Shown here piece after piece: positions 1-6,287 of a stretch of 8,597 nt of DNA. Numbering within the stretch: the stretch's first letter is position 1; each line of letters starts with the position of its first letter. Both the position numbers and the translations under genes were made by a program. The stretch covers positions 1-8,597 of the forward strand of contig CALBJF010000006.1 in assembly GCA_937892665.1 (NCBI GenBank), read 5' to 3'. The stretch comes from an uncultured euryarchaeote (GTDB taxonomy: Archaea; Thermoplasmatota; Poseidoniia; Poseidoniales; Poseidoniaceae). The notes under the pieces were generated by a model that did no database searches, had not been told where the DNA came from, and saw nothing but the letters and a program-made list of their open reading frames with translations.

Positions 1-1
1 T

Positions 2-1231
2 GTAAACATCGATATTCATCCTGACGAAGGAGATCCTCTGAGTAGCATTCTTCTCAATGGAGAGTTACACCTTCTCTATCAAGAAATAAGAGATGATATC
101 TCTGGTGAAGAGCGTGTTGGTCTTATGTATGCTCGTGGAGAATTAAGCGACAAAGATTGGTCTTATCAGATGTCAGTGGGCGATTATGCTTCTTCTCCGC
201 AATTAGGTTTCCTCAATGTAGATGGGGACGATATGATCTTTGCTGCCTGGATTGAGGGGGAAGGCCGAAGTGCCCAAATTGCTCACACGGCTACAAAAGG
301 AAACTGGGTTGAAGAAATCCATACGGTCTCATCTCCAGGTTCAACTCAAATTGAATTGTCCCAACACTCCGATTCGATTGATGTGATTTATGATGAAATT
401 ACAGTTTACGGAAGTTCAATTCGTTACGGCTTATTGACAGATGATGGTAAAAATCCAATCTTTGCTCTTGGAAATGTGATTGGTAATAATGGAGATCTCA
501 TCGGCTATTCTACCAATGACAAGGATGGCGTTTTGTTTACCGAATCGGAGACTGGGCGTATCTCAATGCAGAAATTTGCACTTAATGAAGAAAAAGAACC
601 TTCGGAACCGAAATCATTCTTTGAGCAGTTACTTGAACCTCTTCCTGGTACAGAATCAACAAAGAAACTTATCTTCTTCGGAATCCTTGGGGCAATCACT
701 CTACTTTTCCTAACCGTTATGGCTACCTTGAGGCACTCTCCCAAAGAAGAAGATGAAGACGTACTCGTCGAATTGGAAGATGCTGATGTGGCAATTATGG
801 TTACAGTAGAAGCAGATTCCATGGATTCTGATGAAGAACTGGTTGCCACACTTTCACCGTCACCGGCAGAATTTGAAATCGAAATGGAGGAGCCTACTCT
901 GCTTGATACCCTCGAAGCAAAGAATGCTTCTGGCGACGGAAGTTCACGTCTTAACAGAAGAATGCAAAGGAAGCAGGAACGTGAAATCGCAGAGATTGTT
1001 TCAAAGAATCCTCCATTGGCTATGCCAGTACCTAGTCAGCTAAATCCACTTCCTCTACCAACCATCCCTCTCGATGGGGTGCCAGTATTGCCAGTACTCC
1101 CTCCGTTGCCTGAACTTCCACCGTTGCGAAGGGAAGCCACCTGCCCCTCGTGTCAAGCCAACTTTGTGGTTACCGATATGATGCGTTCTCAGATTGAATG
1201 TCCAATCTGTTCCGAGAAATTCAATCTTTAG
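2..1231 (+). CDS. Membrane-anchored protein with exported N-terminal domain and C-terminal cytoplasmic zinc ribbon (5' partial)
   Basis: The frame is open from base 2 with no stop, so the gene starts upstream of the window; the first in-frame ATG (125) is internal. About 409 residues are visible. The first ~220 are polar, acidic, beta-rich and cysteine-free, with a periodic pattern that could be beta-propeller-like (weak). One hydrophobic segment (bases ~668-730) begins after Lys-Lys and ends before Arg-His. An acidic stretch follows, then a basic helical segment (RRMQRKQERE), a Pro/Leu-rich linker and a terminal zinc ribbon, CPSC-x15-CPIC. The likely topology is N-terminus outside and tail inside, where a zinc ribbon would be stable. 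The stop overlaps the Shine-Dalgarno of glmS, so the two are probably co-transcribed. I do not recognise the family. It shares a general plan (exported domain, one TM, Pro-rich tail) with the PKD protein at the other end of the window. Function unknown. Confidence 0.85.
   Translation, partial: VNIDIHPDEGDPLSSILLNGELHLLYQEIRDDISGEERVGLMYARGELSDKDWSYQMSVGDYASSPQLGFLNVDGDDMIFAAWIEGEGRSAQIAHTATKGNWVEEIHTVSSPGSTQIELSQHSDSIDVIYDEITVYGSSIRYGLLTDDGKNPIFALGNVIGNNGDLIGYSTNDKDGVLFTESETGRISMQKFALNEEKEPSEPKSFFEQLLEPLPGTESTKKLIFFGILGAITLLFLTVMATLRHSPKEEDEDVLVELEDADVAIMVTVEADSMDSDEELVATLSPSPAEFEIEMEEPTLLDTLEAKNASGDGSSRLNRRMQRKQEREIAEIVSKNPPLAMPVPSQLNPLPLPTIPLDGVPVLPVLPPLPELPPLRREATCPSCQANFVVTDMMRSQIECPICSEKFNL
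1142..1210 (+). other. C-terminal zinc ribbon (CxxC-x15-CxxC)
   Basis: Codons for CPSC lie at 1142-1153 and for CPIC at 1199-1210, with a hydrophobic beta-like stretch (NFVV) after the first knuckle and KFNL after the second. This resembles the short CPxC...F.V...CPxC...F ribbons of the zinc_ribbon/MJ0042 type. These are the only four cysteines in the visible protein. The ribbon follows the membrane segment and a proline-rich linker, so it should face the cytoplasm and may bind a partner. Confidence 0.8.
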
Positions 1232-1236
1232 GTGAT
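1230..1236 (+). promoter_or_regulatory. Ribosome binding site of glmS (AGGTGAT), decides the start
   Basis: AGGTGAT is complementary to the usual archaeal 16S 3' end (GAUCACCUCCU). It ends 4 nt before the TTG at 1241 and overlaps the stop of the upstream gene (TAG, 1229-1231). The GTG inside it (1232) is in frame with glmS and looks like a start codon, but as part of the Shine-Dalgarno it is better read as a decoy. Confidence 0.8.
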
Positions 1237-1240
1237 TATT

Positions 1241-3058
1241 TTGTGCGGTATTTTTGGTTACATTGGCGATAAAAATGCATCACAAGTACTTGTTCAAGGC
1301 CTGCTTAGGCTTGAGTATAGAGGTTATGATTCGAGTGGGATCGTCGTACGAAATGGTTCACTCCAAACGTTCAAAGAGATTGGGAAAATCTCTGACCTCA
1401 CGTCGATTCTTCCTAAAATGGAAGGGAGCATTGGTATTTCTCACACACGCTGGGCGACTCACGGAGGTGTAACTAAAGAGAATGCTCATCCTCACACAAG
1501 CGAGGATGGTAAGGTTGCAATCGTCCATAATGGGATCTTACAGAATTCAAACAAATTGCGTAAACGCCTGACCCGCAAAGGAATTAAACTATCTTCAGAA
1601 ACAGATTCAGAAGTATTCTGTCATTTTATTTCCATCGAATTGCAGAAAGGAAAGACGCCTATGGAAGCACTCGCTTCTGTCCTTCGAATCGTTCGAGGCA
1701 CATGGGGTCTCTGCGTTCTCTTCAAGGATTACGATATGATCTTGTGTGCACGTAATGGTTCACCATTGATTATTGGTCGTTCCTCCGATGAAATGTTCAT
1801 CTCAAGTGATCCTCATGCAATCCGAGAACATACAAGTGAAATGTTTGCTCTCGATGATGGCCAAATCGCTCGACTGGATCGTGAAGGTTTCGAAATAATG
1901 CTTCCTGAAGGAACGCCCGTTGAGTCAAACCCTCTAGAACTTGATGAGGAATGGGGTGTTAGTGACCTAGGGGATTATCCACACTTCATGCTAAAAGAAA
2001 TCCACGAGCAATCACAATCCTTGAAACATTGCATCACGGGGAGGCTTCGCCATTCTTCAGGTTCAGCGAATCTTGGAGGTTTAGAGATCACGCCTCAGGC
2101 TCTTTCAACAATCCCCCACGTTCGACTGATTGGTTGTGGAACGGCATTACATGCTGCACAAATCGGTCAACTTTTGATTGAAAAATGGGCACGTATTCCT
2201 GCTGTTTCTCACGTTGCCAGTGAATTCAATATGAATGATCCCGTGATTAATTCAAAGGCCATGCATTTTGCAATATCTCAATCAGGTGAAACTGCAGATA
2301 CACTCTCCGCAGTCAAAGAAATTCAGCGGAAGGGGGCTGATGTTCACGGTGTCATCAACGTCGTCGGTTCTACAATTGCTCGTCAATGCGGTAAAGGAGT
2401 GTATATTCATTCAGGCCCTGAACAGTCTGTTGCATCAACGAAGGCCTTTACCAACATGGTTGGTGCACTTTCTCTTTTTGCCCTTAAACTAGGGCGTGGC
2501 AGATCGCTAAACCTCTCAGAAGGAAAGAGGATTACAAAGGGGTTGAAAGAACTACCAAAGAAAATTGAAACGTATCTTGCAGATCAAGGACCTATTGCTG
2601 AGGCTGTAGATGCGATTATCGGCGCTAAGAATGTTCTCTTCTTAGGTCGTGGAGTCTCGTCTCCAGTCGCTTCAGAAGGGGCGCTTAAATTGATGGAGAT
2701 TGCGTACATCCCCTGTCTTGCTTATCCTGCTGGAGAAATGAAACATGGGCCAATCGCATTAATTGAAGAAGGATCTCCCGTTGTTGTAATTGCTCCAAAT
2801 GATGGAGTTCAAGACCGAACTCTCAATGCTATACATGAGTGTAAAGCCCGAGGTGCTCGTATTATTTTAATTCATGAAGAAGGAGACTCAATAGCTGAAA
2901 TAGGTGATATCAATATTTCAGTTCCCAAGACACATCCTATGCTTTCTCCACTGATCACGGTTATACCCACACAACTCATTGCTTATCATACAGCACTAAA
3001 ACTTGGAAACGATGTTGATCGACCTCGCAATCTGGCGAAATCAGTGACGGTTGAATGA
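1241..3058 (+). CDS. glmS: Glutamine--fructose-6-phosphate aminotransferase (isomerizing)
   Basis: GlmS converts fructose-6-phosphate and glutamine to glucosamine-6-phosphate and glutamate, the entry step to UDP-GlcNAc and surface glycans. It is cytosolic. At 605 aa it is the usual family length. The start is TTG at 1241, giving MCGIFGYIG: removal of Met exposes the nucleophilic Cys that family members need. The class II amidotransferase domain (residues ~2-225) has HTRWATHG (68-75), HNGI and ETDSE (120-124). Two SIS domains follow: GCGTALHA (298-305), SQSGETADTL (346-355), EQSVASTKAFT (394-404), GEMKHGP (498-504) and the C-terminal loop DRPRNLAKSVTVE. Expected isomerase catalytic residues are present: E479, K483, E486, H502 and K600. 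It lies 9 nt after the upstream gene, so a shared transcript is likely. No glmS ribozyme fits in that gap. It ends exactly where the convergent ATPase gene ends. Confidence 0.97.
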   Translation: MCGIFGYIGDKNASQVLVQGLLRLEYRGYDSSGIVVRNGSLQTFKEIGKISDLTSILPKMEGSIGISHTRWATHGGVTKENAHPHTSEDGKVAIVHNGILQNSNKLRKRLTRKGIKLSSETDSEVFCHFISIELQKGKTPMEALASVLRIVRGTWGLCVLFKDYDMILCARNGSPLIIGRSSDEMFISSDPHAIREHTSEMFALDDGQIARLDREGFEIMLPEGTPVESNPLELDEEWGVSDLGDYPHFMLKEIHEQSQSLKHCITGRLRHSSGSANLGGLEITPQALSTIPHVRLIGCGTALHAAQIGQLLIEKWARIPAVSHVASEFNMNDPVINSKAMHFAISQSGETADTLSAVKEIQRKGADVHGVINVVGSTIARQCGKGVYIHSGPEQSVASTKAFTNMVGALSLFALKLGRGRSLNLSEGKRITKGLKELPKKIETYLADQGPIAEAVDAIIGAKNVLFLGRGVSSPVASEGALKLMEIAYIPCLAYPAGEMKHGPIALIEEGSPVVVIAPNDGVQDRTLNAIHECKARGARIILIHEEGDSIAEIGDINISVPKTHPMLSPLITVIPTQLIAYHTALKLGNDVDRPRNLAKSVTVE

Positions 3059-3778
3059 TTAGAGGACAGTGAATCGCTGTTCACTCTCTTTCCAATCAAA
3101 CGGCTTGTAACCCAAAGCGTGTCGAGTATGACGCATTTTGACAATTCCTAGTTTACGTTGGACATCATCACCGTCTCGATCCATGACAAGATGAATGACT
3201 CCATCAGAGAGATAGTCTTCAACACCATATTCTCCGAATTGTTTGTGGTCTTCTCCTGTCATCTCGCAGATGAAAAAGGATGTTAGTTCCAGTCGTCGAA
3301 CAGCCTCGAAGAGTCTGAAGATTTCATCACGAGGATTTTCCATTTTTGTTAATGTGAAGAATGCCCCTAGAGAATCAAAAACAAGAAGTTCAAAACCAAT
3401 AGATTTGCGATAATTGGTTAATTGTTTGATGAGTTGTCCCATCCAGTCAACACGATTACTCATCCCTTGTTCATCCAATTGAACCCGAAGGTCGGATAAA
3501 TCGATAATTGCAATCCGGTTTCTGACACGAGGGTCATCAACGTTCATGCCCATGTTTGACATGTGAGCACGAAGTGAATCCTTTCCTTGCTCAAGAGTCA
3601 CATAAATCCCACTTGTCTCGCCATAGAGAACTGCATTGTACAGGACGGAAAATGTTACGCTGGATTTCATGGCTCCCGAGGCACCTGCGACGATACAGAT
3701 GTGTCCTTTTGGAATTCCTCCTTGCATGTTTTCATCCAATCCTTCAACGTGGGTTGGTATTCGTTTCATGGTGTCCAT
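3059..3778 (-). CDS. KaiC-like / RAD55-family RecA-superfamily ATPase with atypical Walker A
   Basis: A 239-aa single-domain ATPase of the archaeal KaiC-like group, which are usually signalling or regulatory ATPases. Residues 12-25 match the family opening (EGLDENMQGGIPKG). The P-loop is GASGAMKS (32-39): Lys and Ser are kept, but the glycine before Lys is Met37. The position where KaiC carries Glu-Glu after the second strand reads Glu63-Gln64 (YVTLEQ). Walker B is LLVFDS with Asp135. The C-terminal part has the usual YGVEDYLSDGVIHL (184-197) and KMRHTRH (214-220). The ATG at 3778 is chosen because GAGG (3786-3789) lies 7 nt before it and the family match begins soon after; a TTG at 3805 would add nine unsupported residues and an ATG at 3769 is also possible. 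It is divergent from maf and tail to tail with glmS. The target is unknown, and a circadian role is not implied. Confidence 0.9.
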   Translation of the reverse strand: MDTMKRIPTHVEGLDENMQGGIPKGHICIVAGASGAMKSSVTFSVLYNAVLYGETSGIYVTLEQGKDSLRAHMSNMGMNVDDPRVRNRIAIIDLSDLRVQLDEQGMSNRVDWMGQLIKQLTNYRKSIGFELLVFDSLGAFFTLTKMENPRDEIFRLFEAVRRLELTSFFICEMTGEDHKQFGEYGVEDYLSDGVIHLVMDRDGDDVQRKLGIVKMRHTRHALGYKPFDWKESEQRFTVL

Positions 3779-3873
3779 TGTTGCGCCTCGTCTATAGGAA
3801 AACAATCAGCCCTTTGAAACTCACGCTTCAAACGTTTGCAAAATCTGATGAACTGTTCCCTCTACGGACGTTT
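3779..3873. promoter_or_regulatory. Divergent intergenic region between the KaiC-like ATPase and maf
   Basis: These ~95 nt are the only non-coding stretch of note in the window and must hold both divergent promoters. Bases 3829-3838 are a perfect 10-bp palindrome, CAAACGTTTG, roughly mid-region, which could be an operator or chance. I cannot pick convincing TATA/BRE elements for either gene. maf has no clear Shine-Dalgarno before its ATG, so its mRNA may be leaderless or nearly so. Confidence 0.5.
3786..3789 (-). promoter_or_regulatory. Likely ribosome binding site (GAGG) of the KaiC-like ATPase gene
   Basis: GAGG on the - strand lies 7 nt upstream of the ATG at 3778-3776. The spacing suits this ATG and not the next one (3769, 16 nt away), nor the TTG at 3805, which lies upstream of the motif. 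Confidence 0.5.
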
Positions 3874-4443
3874 ATGCAGATTCTACTGGCATCAGCGTCT
3901 ACACGCCGGGGACTTATCCTTCAGAAGCTATATTCTGATGTTGTACAAACACCACTTGCTAACGTTGATGAAAACGTATTAAGAGGCCCTATTTCAGAAC
4001 AAGTTCGAGAGGTCTCCTTGAGAAAATCAGACGCAGTGTCATTCCCTGTCGACGCAGATGTTGTTGTCGTTGCAGATACCTTGGTTGAAGACCCAGATGA
4101 TGAGAACACTGCACTTGGGCAACCAAGAGACAGATCTCATGCAACCAGTATGCTCATTCGTCTACGTGGGAGAAGACATAGAGTTTGGTCAGCAACATCA
4201 GTTCATGCGTTGAATCAATGGAAAACTTCAATCGAATGTGCAATTGTTGAGTTTAGTGATTTCTCAGATGAAGATTTGATTGAACTCATCGAATCTGGTT
4301 CATGGGAAGGAAAGGCGGGTGGCTATGACCTTGCTGGGCTGATGGGTAAGCACGCTACATTGGTTGAAGGTTCAGAATCCACAGTTCTTGGGTTTACAGA
4401 GGAGTCTCTTGACTACCTTGTTCAATTGAACCAATTACTTTGA
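3874..4443 (+). CDS. maf: Maf-family nucleoside triphosphate pyrophosphatase
   Basis: Maf proteins hydrolyse non-canonical or modified nucleotides (dTTP/UTP or m7GTP-type) to the monophosphate plus pyrophosphate, in the cytosol. The 189-aa product is the normal family length. Motifs in order: LLASASTRR near the N-terminus (family usually SPRR, here Thr10 for Pro), NVDE (30-33), VVADT (65-69) with the catalytic Asp68, LGQPRDR, then LRGRRHRVWSATSV, and SGSWEGKAGGYDLAG with KAGGY (147-151), then a Ser/Glu-rich loop leading to VLGF. The ATG at 3874 is chosen because the family begins exactly there. The same frame is open back to 3556, but that extension is antisense to the ATPase gene and has no Maf similarity. 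It ends with tandem in-frame stops (TGA TAA) and overlaps the convergent membrane-protein gene by 9 nt. The substrate class cannot be fixed by eye. Confidence 0.92.
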   Translation: MQILLASASTRRGLILQKLYSDVVQTPLANVDENVLRGPISEQVREVSLRKSDAVSFPVDADVVVVADTLVEDPDDENTALGQPRDRSHATSMLIRLRGRRHRVWSATSVHALNQWKTSIECAIVEFSDFSDEDLIELIESGSWEGKAGGYDLAGLMGKHATLVEGSESTVLGFTEESLDYLVQLNQLL

Positions 4444-5724
4444 TAAAAATCGATTGTAAAACATCGGGACTCGGTGCCAATTCTGATCCGGGAAGAAAAT
4501 ATGTCTTGCAAGAAGATATGTTAGGGATAAAATACCCACCACCTGAGCTATGGCCCAACCAATGAATGGTGCGTAGTTCTTTCCAGTCGTTAGTACATTC
4601 TTGTCATAGAGGGACCAGCAAATCAGAACTGCTCCAACCATAAGAGAAAGGAATGTAATCCAAGGAGTTGATCTATTTGCGAGCGAAATGTGCAAATGGT
4701 CTTCGTGAAGGAATAGCGCAAAACCCCAGACAATCAGGAATCCTGAACTTGCTAGGAGCAACCAATGTGCAGGTTGGATAGAAGCGATTCCTTCGTGACC
4801 TGTCCAGATTGGTCCAACGGAAATCACTGCTAAAACAGGAAGTAGAAGATATCCTCCTAAGACCATTCTTGAATGGGGTTTTGCCAATGAGCCAAATGAT
4901 AACTGGAGGATTTTCTTCGGGTCAACAATAAAGAACATGAGTAAGAATAAGGCTGTCAGAGATATATCAACAAGGTTCTCTTCAACGAGATCTCTTCCTC
5001 TTAATGTGCTGATTACAATATGAGCAAGAGCAATTACAAAGAATAAAGCGAATTTAAATTGAAGTGATTTCGGTTTTGTAACTTCCCATCCCAATCGGCG
5101 ATTAAAGTGCGAGAGTAAACATGTTGCAATTTGCATGCATGAGAAAAGAGCTACTGTAAACGAGACTCCAAGTTCAATCATACCATCGATGCTCCTCAAG
5201 AACCACGAAGCGATGACAACGACTCCACAAATGACCAATAAAATACCAGGCGTATAGGAAAACACTCCCACTTCATCAACTTCATTCTTTGTTCTAAAAA
5301 CCTCTATGGCAGGGCTGGCTAATGAGAGTAATGACAGGGAGAGAAGAACGATACCGATTCCTGATAATTCAATTAGCAAGTCCCAGTCCATAGAAAACAC
5401 ACCGATTAGGATGAACAGTTGTCCGAGTATATTGAGTTGCAAGAAATGACGCATAGTTGTACGTTCAAATGACGGTATGTTGTATACCAACGGGAATGTA
5501 TCAAAAGCAATTCCTGCCAAAACAGCGATCATTGGTCCAAGAGAAAATTGAACAATGAAGATGAAATTCACAGTCTTCAAGCGTTCATGATCATCAAATA
5601 ATCCATATGGAGTCTTGAATACCAACCAGGTTAGCATGATTGCAAAAAGAAGAAACATGGCCGCAGATGCAACAAATAATTCGAGGTATGAACCTGCGAA
5701 CTTCTCTTTTTGATGTTCACTCAT
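4435..5724 (-). CDS. Polytopic (about 12-TM) membrane protein of unknown function
   Basis: A 429-aa protein with a short polar N-terminus (MSEHQKEKF) and about 12 hydrophobic segments spread along its length, including one from about residue 16 (TM1), FIFIVQFSLGPMIAVLAGIA (TM2), ILLVICGVVVIASWFL (TM5), FALFFVIALAHIVIS (TM7) and FIGWAIAQVVGILSLTYLL (TM12). Loops are short. A His/acid cluster (HEDHLHI) sits between TM10 and TM11. I do not recognise a transporter, oxidase or permease signature. The start is ATG at 5724: GAGTGAT ends 4 nt before it and overlaps the upstream stop (TGA, 5736-5734). The in-frame GTG at 5733 is part of that Shine-Dalgarno. It sits directly after the SepF-like gene, so it is probably translated from the same mRNA and may act in the envelope or in division. 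It ends inside the 3' end of maf. Confidence 0.85.
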   Translation of the reverse strand: MSEHQKEKFAGSYLELFVASAAMFLLFAIMLTWLVFKTPYGLFDDHERLKTVNFIFIVQFSLGPMIAVLAGIAFDTFPLVYNIPSFERTTMRHFLQLNILGQLFILIGVFSMDWDLLIELSGIGIVLLSLSLLSLASPAIEVFRTKNEVDEVGVFSYTPGILLVICGVVVIASWFLRSIDGMIELGVSFTVALFSCMQIATCLLSHFNRRLGWEVTKPKSLQFKFALFFVIALAHIVISTLRGRDLVEENLVDISLTALFLLMFFIVDPKKILQLSFGSLAKPHSRMVLGGYLLLPVLAVISVGPIWTGHEGIASIQPAHWLLLASSGFLIVWGFALFLHEDHLHISLANRSTPWITFLSLMVGAVLICWSLYDKNVLTTGKNYAPFIGWAIAQVVGILSLTYLLARHIFFPDQNWHRVPMFYNRFLSK

Positions 5725-5728
5725 ATCA

Positions 5729-5735
5729 ATCACTC
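5729..5735 (-). promoter_or_regulatory. Ribosome binding site (GAGTGAT) of the 12-TM protein gene
   Basis: Reading the - strand, the sequence is TGA-GTGAT-TGAT-ATG: the upstream stop codon runs into a GTGAT anti-Shine-Dalgarno match, with a 4-nt spacer to ATG 5724-5722. Match and spacing are as at glmS. This makes the GTG at 5733 a decoy start. Confidence 0.6.
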
Positions 5736-6282
5736 ATTCAACTCGAAGAAGTCGAGTGATTCCGAGTTCGTGTTTATTTCTTTCAACGACAACATCTGAA
5801 CCTGGAATCATCAGTAGCTTATCTTCTGAATCTAGGGCAAAAATTGCCACACCAACCCTCTCGCACATAGTACGTAATTCTCGGCGGCATGCTTGCTGAT
5901 GAGAATCCATGTGGACAAGTGGTCGCAAATCAACAATGACCGTATCGCCTTGACGGACTCGTTCAGATATTTGGTTTGTATAAATCCTGTACTTAGAATC
6001 AGGCTTTACATAACGCAGCGCTCTCTTTGGGCGGATTTTGGTTGTGCCCTTGCTAGAAGAGAGGTCGTGAAAAGGCTCTCCATCAGGAGTGATTGGTCCT
6101 GTCCAAAAAGACGGAGGTGTCATCAAATGAGAGGTTTCTTGAGTAACTTCGAGTACAGGCTCTGGGACTTCTTCCCGTTGTGTCAATGAGGGTTGCTGTT
6201 CAGCAACAGGTCTCTGCTGAGGAGGTTGTTGCGGACTGCCTTCTGGATCGGGTAGACCAAAAAACTGCCACAAATTTCCCAT
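5734..6282 (-). CDS. sepF: SepF-like cell-division protein (FtsZ membrane anchor)
   Basis: SepF tethers FtsZ to the membrane at the division site in many FtsZ-bearing archaea. This 182-aa product has the expected three-part plan. It begins with a short amphipathic segment, MGNLWQFFGLP, suited to membrane binding. A long Pro/Gln/Glu-rich linker follows (~12-85). The C-terminal domain (~88-168) matches the archaeal SepF pattern: ALRYVKP (88-94), a helix with RVRQGDTVIVDLRPL (108-122), a His/Arg-rich helix, CERVGVAIFAL (140-150), then KLLMIPGSDVVVER (155-168). A ~14-residue tail follows. The call rests on this fold-level pattern, not on a search. The start is ATG 6282, after GTGAC and 4 nt; the alternative GTG at 6291 would overlap the upstream stop as GTGA. 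It lies between the PKD surface protein and the 12-TM protein in an apparent operon. Confidence 0.72.
   Translation of the reverse strand: MGNLWQFFGLPDPEGSPQQPPQQRPVAEQQPSLTQREEVPEPVLEVTQETSHLMTPPSFWTGPITPDGEPFHDLSSSKGTTKIRPKRALRYVKPDSKYRIYTNQISERVRQGDTVIVDLRPLVHMDSHQQACRRELRTMCERVGVAIFALDSEDKLLMIPGSDVVVERNKHELGITRLLRVE
5741..5757 (-). other. Small hairpin just before the Shine-Dalgarno of the 12-TM gene
   Basis: ACTCGA / TCGAGT form a perfect 6-bp stem with a 5-nt loop, in the last codons of the SepF-like gene, five bases upstream of GAGTGAT. In the mRNA it could affect access to the next gene's ribosome binding site. It also encodes conserved-looking residues (TRLLR), so chance is quite possible. 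Confidence 0.3.
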
Positions 6283-6287
6283 GTACG

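Noticed and set aside
125..127. ATG at 125 as the start of the first gene
   Set aside because: The frame is open to the left edge and the residues before it are of the same character; no Shine-Dalgarno marks this ATG.
505..849. Serine-rich open frame on the - strand
   Set aside because: It is the complement of the acidic Glu/Asp-rich stretch of the first gene (GAA/GAT codons give Ser-rich antisense); no ribosome binding site or domain.
1232..1240. GTG at 1232 as the glmS start
   Set aside because: It would put four residues (Met-Ile-Ile-Leu) before the catalytic Cys, which must be N-terminal after Met removal; this GTG is part of the Shine-Dalgarno.
1232..1240. glmS ribozyme/riboswitch upstream of glmS
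   Set aside because: Only 9 nt separate the genes, and such ribozymes are known from Gram-positive bacteria, not archaea.
3059..3778. The ATPase as a true circadian clock KaiC
   Set aside because: It has one RecA-like domain rather than two, no kaiA or kaiB nearby, and altered catalytic motifs; the general archaeal KaiC-like/RAD55 group is a better fit.
3556..3873. Upstream extension of the maf reading frame by about 106 codons
   Set aside because: It is antisense to the conserved ATPase gene, shows no Maf-like sequence, and the family's N-terminus (LLASAS..RR) starts right after the ATG at 3874.
4435..5724. The 12-TM protein as a haem-copper oxidase subunit I or NnrS homologue
   Set aside because: The TM count and some histidines fit, but the expected in-membrane His ligands (for example in TM2 and a HH pair) are absent.
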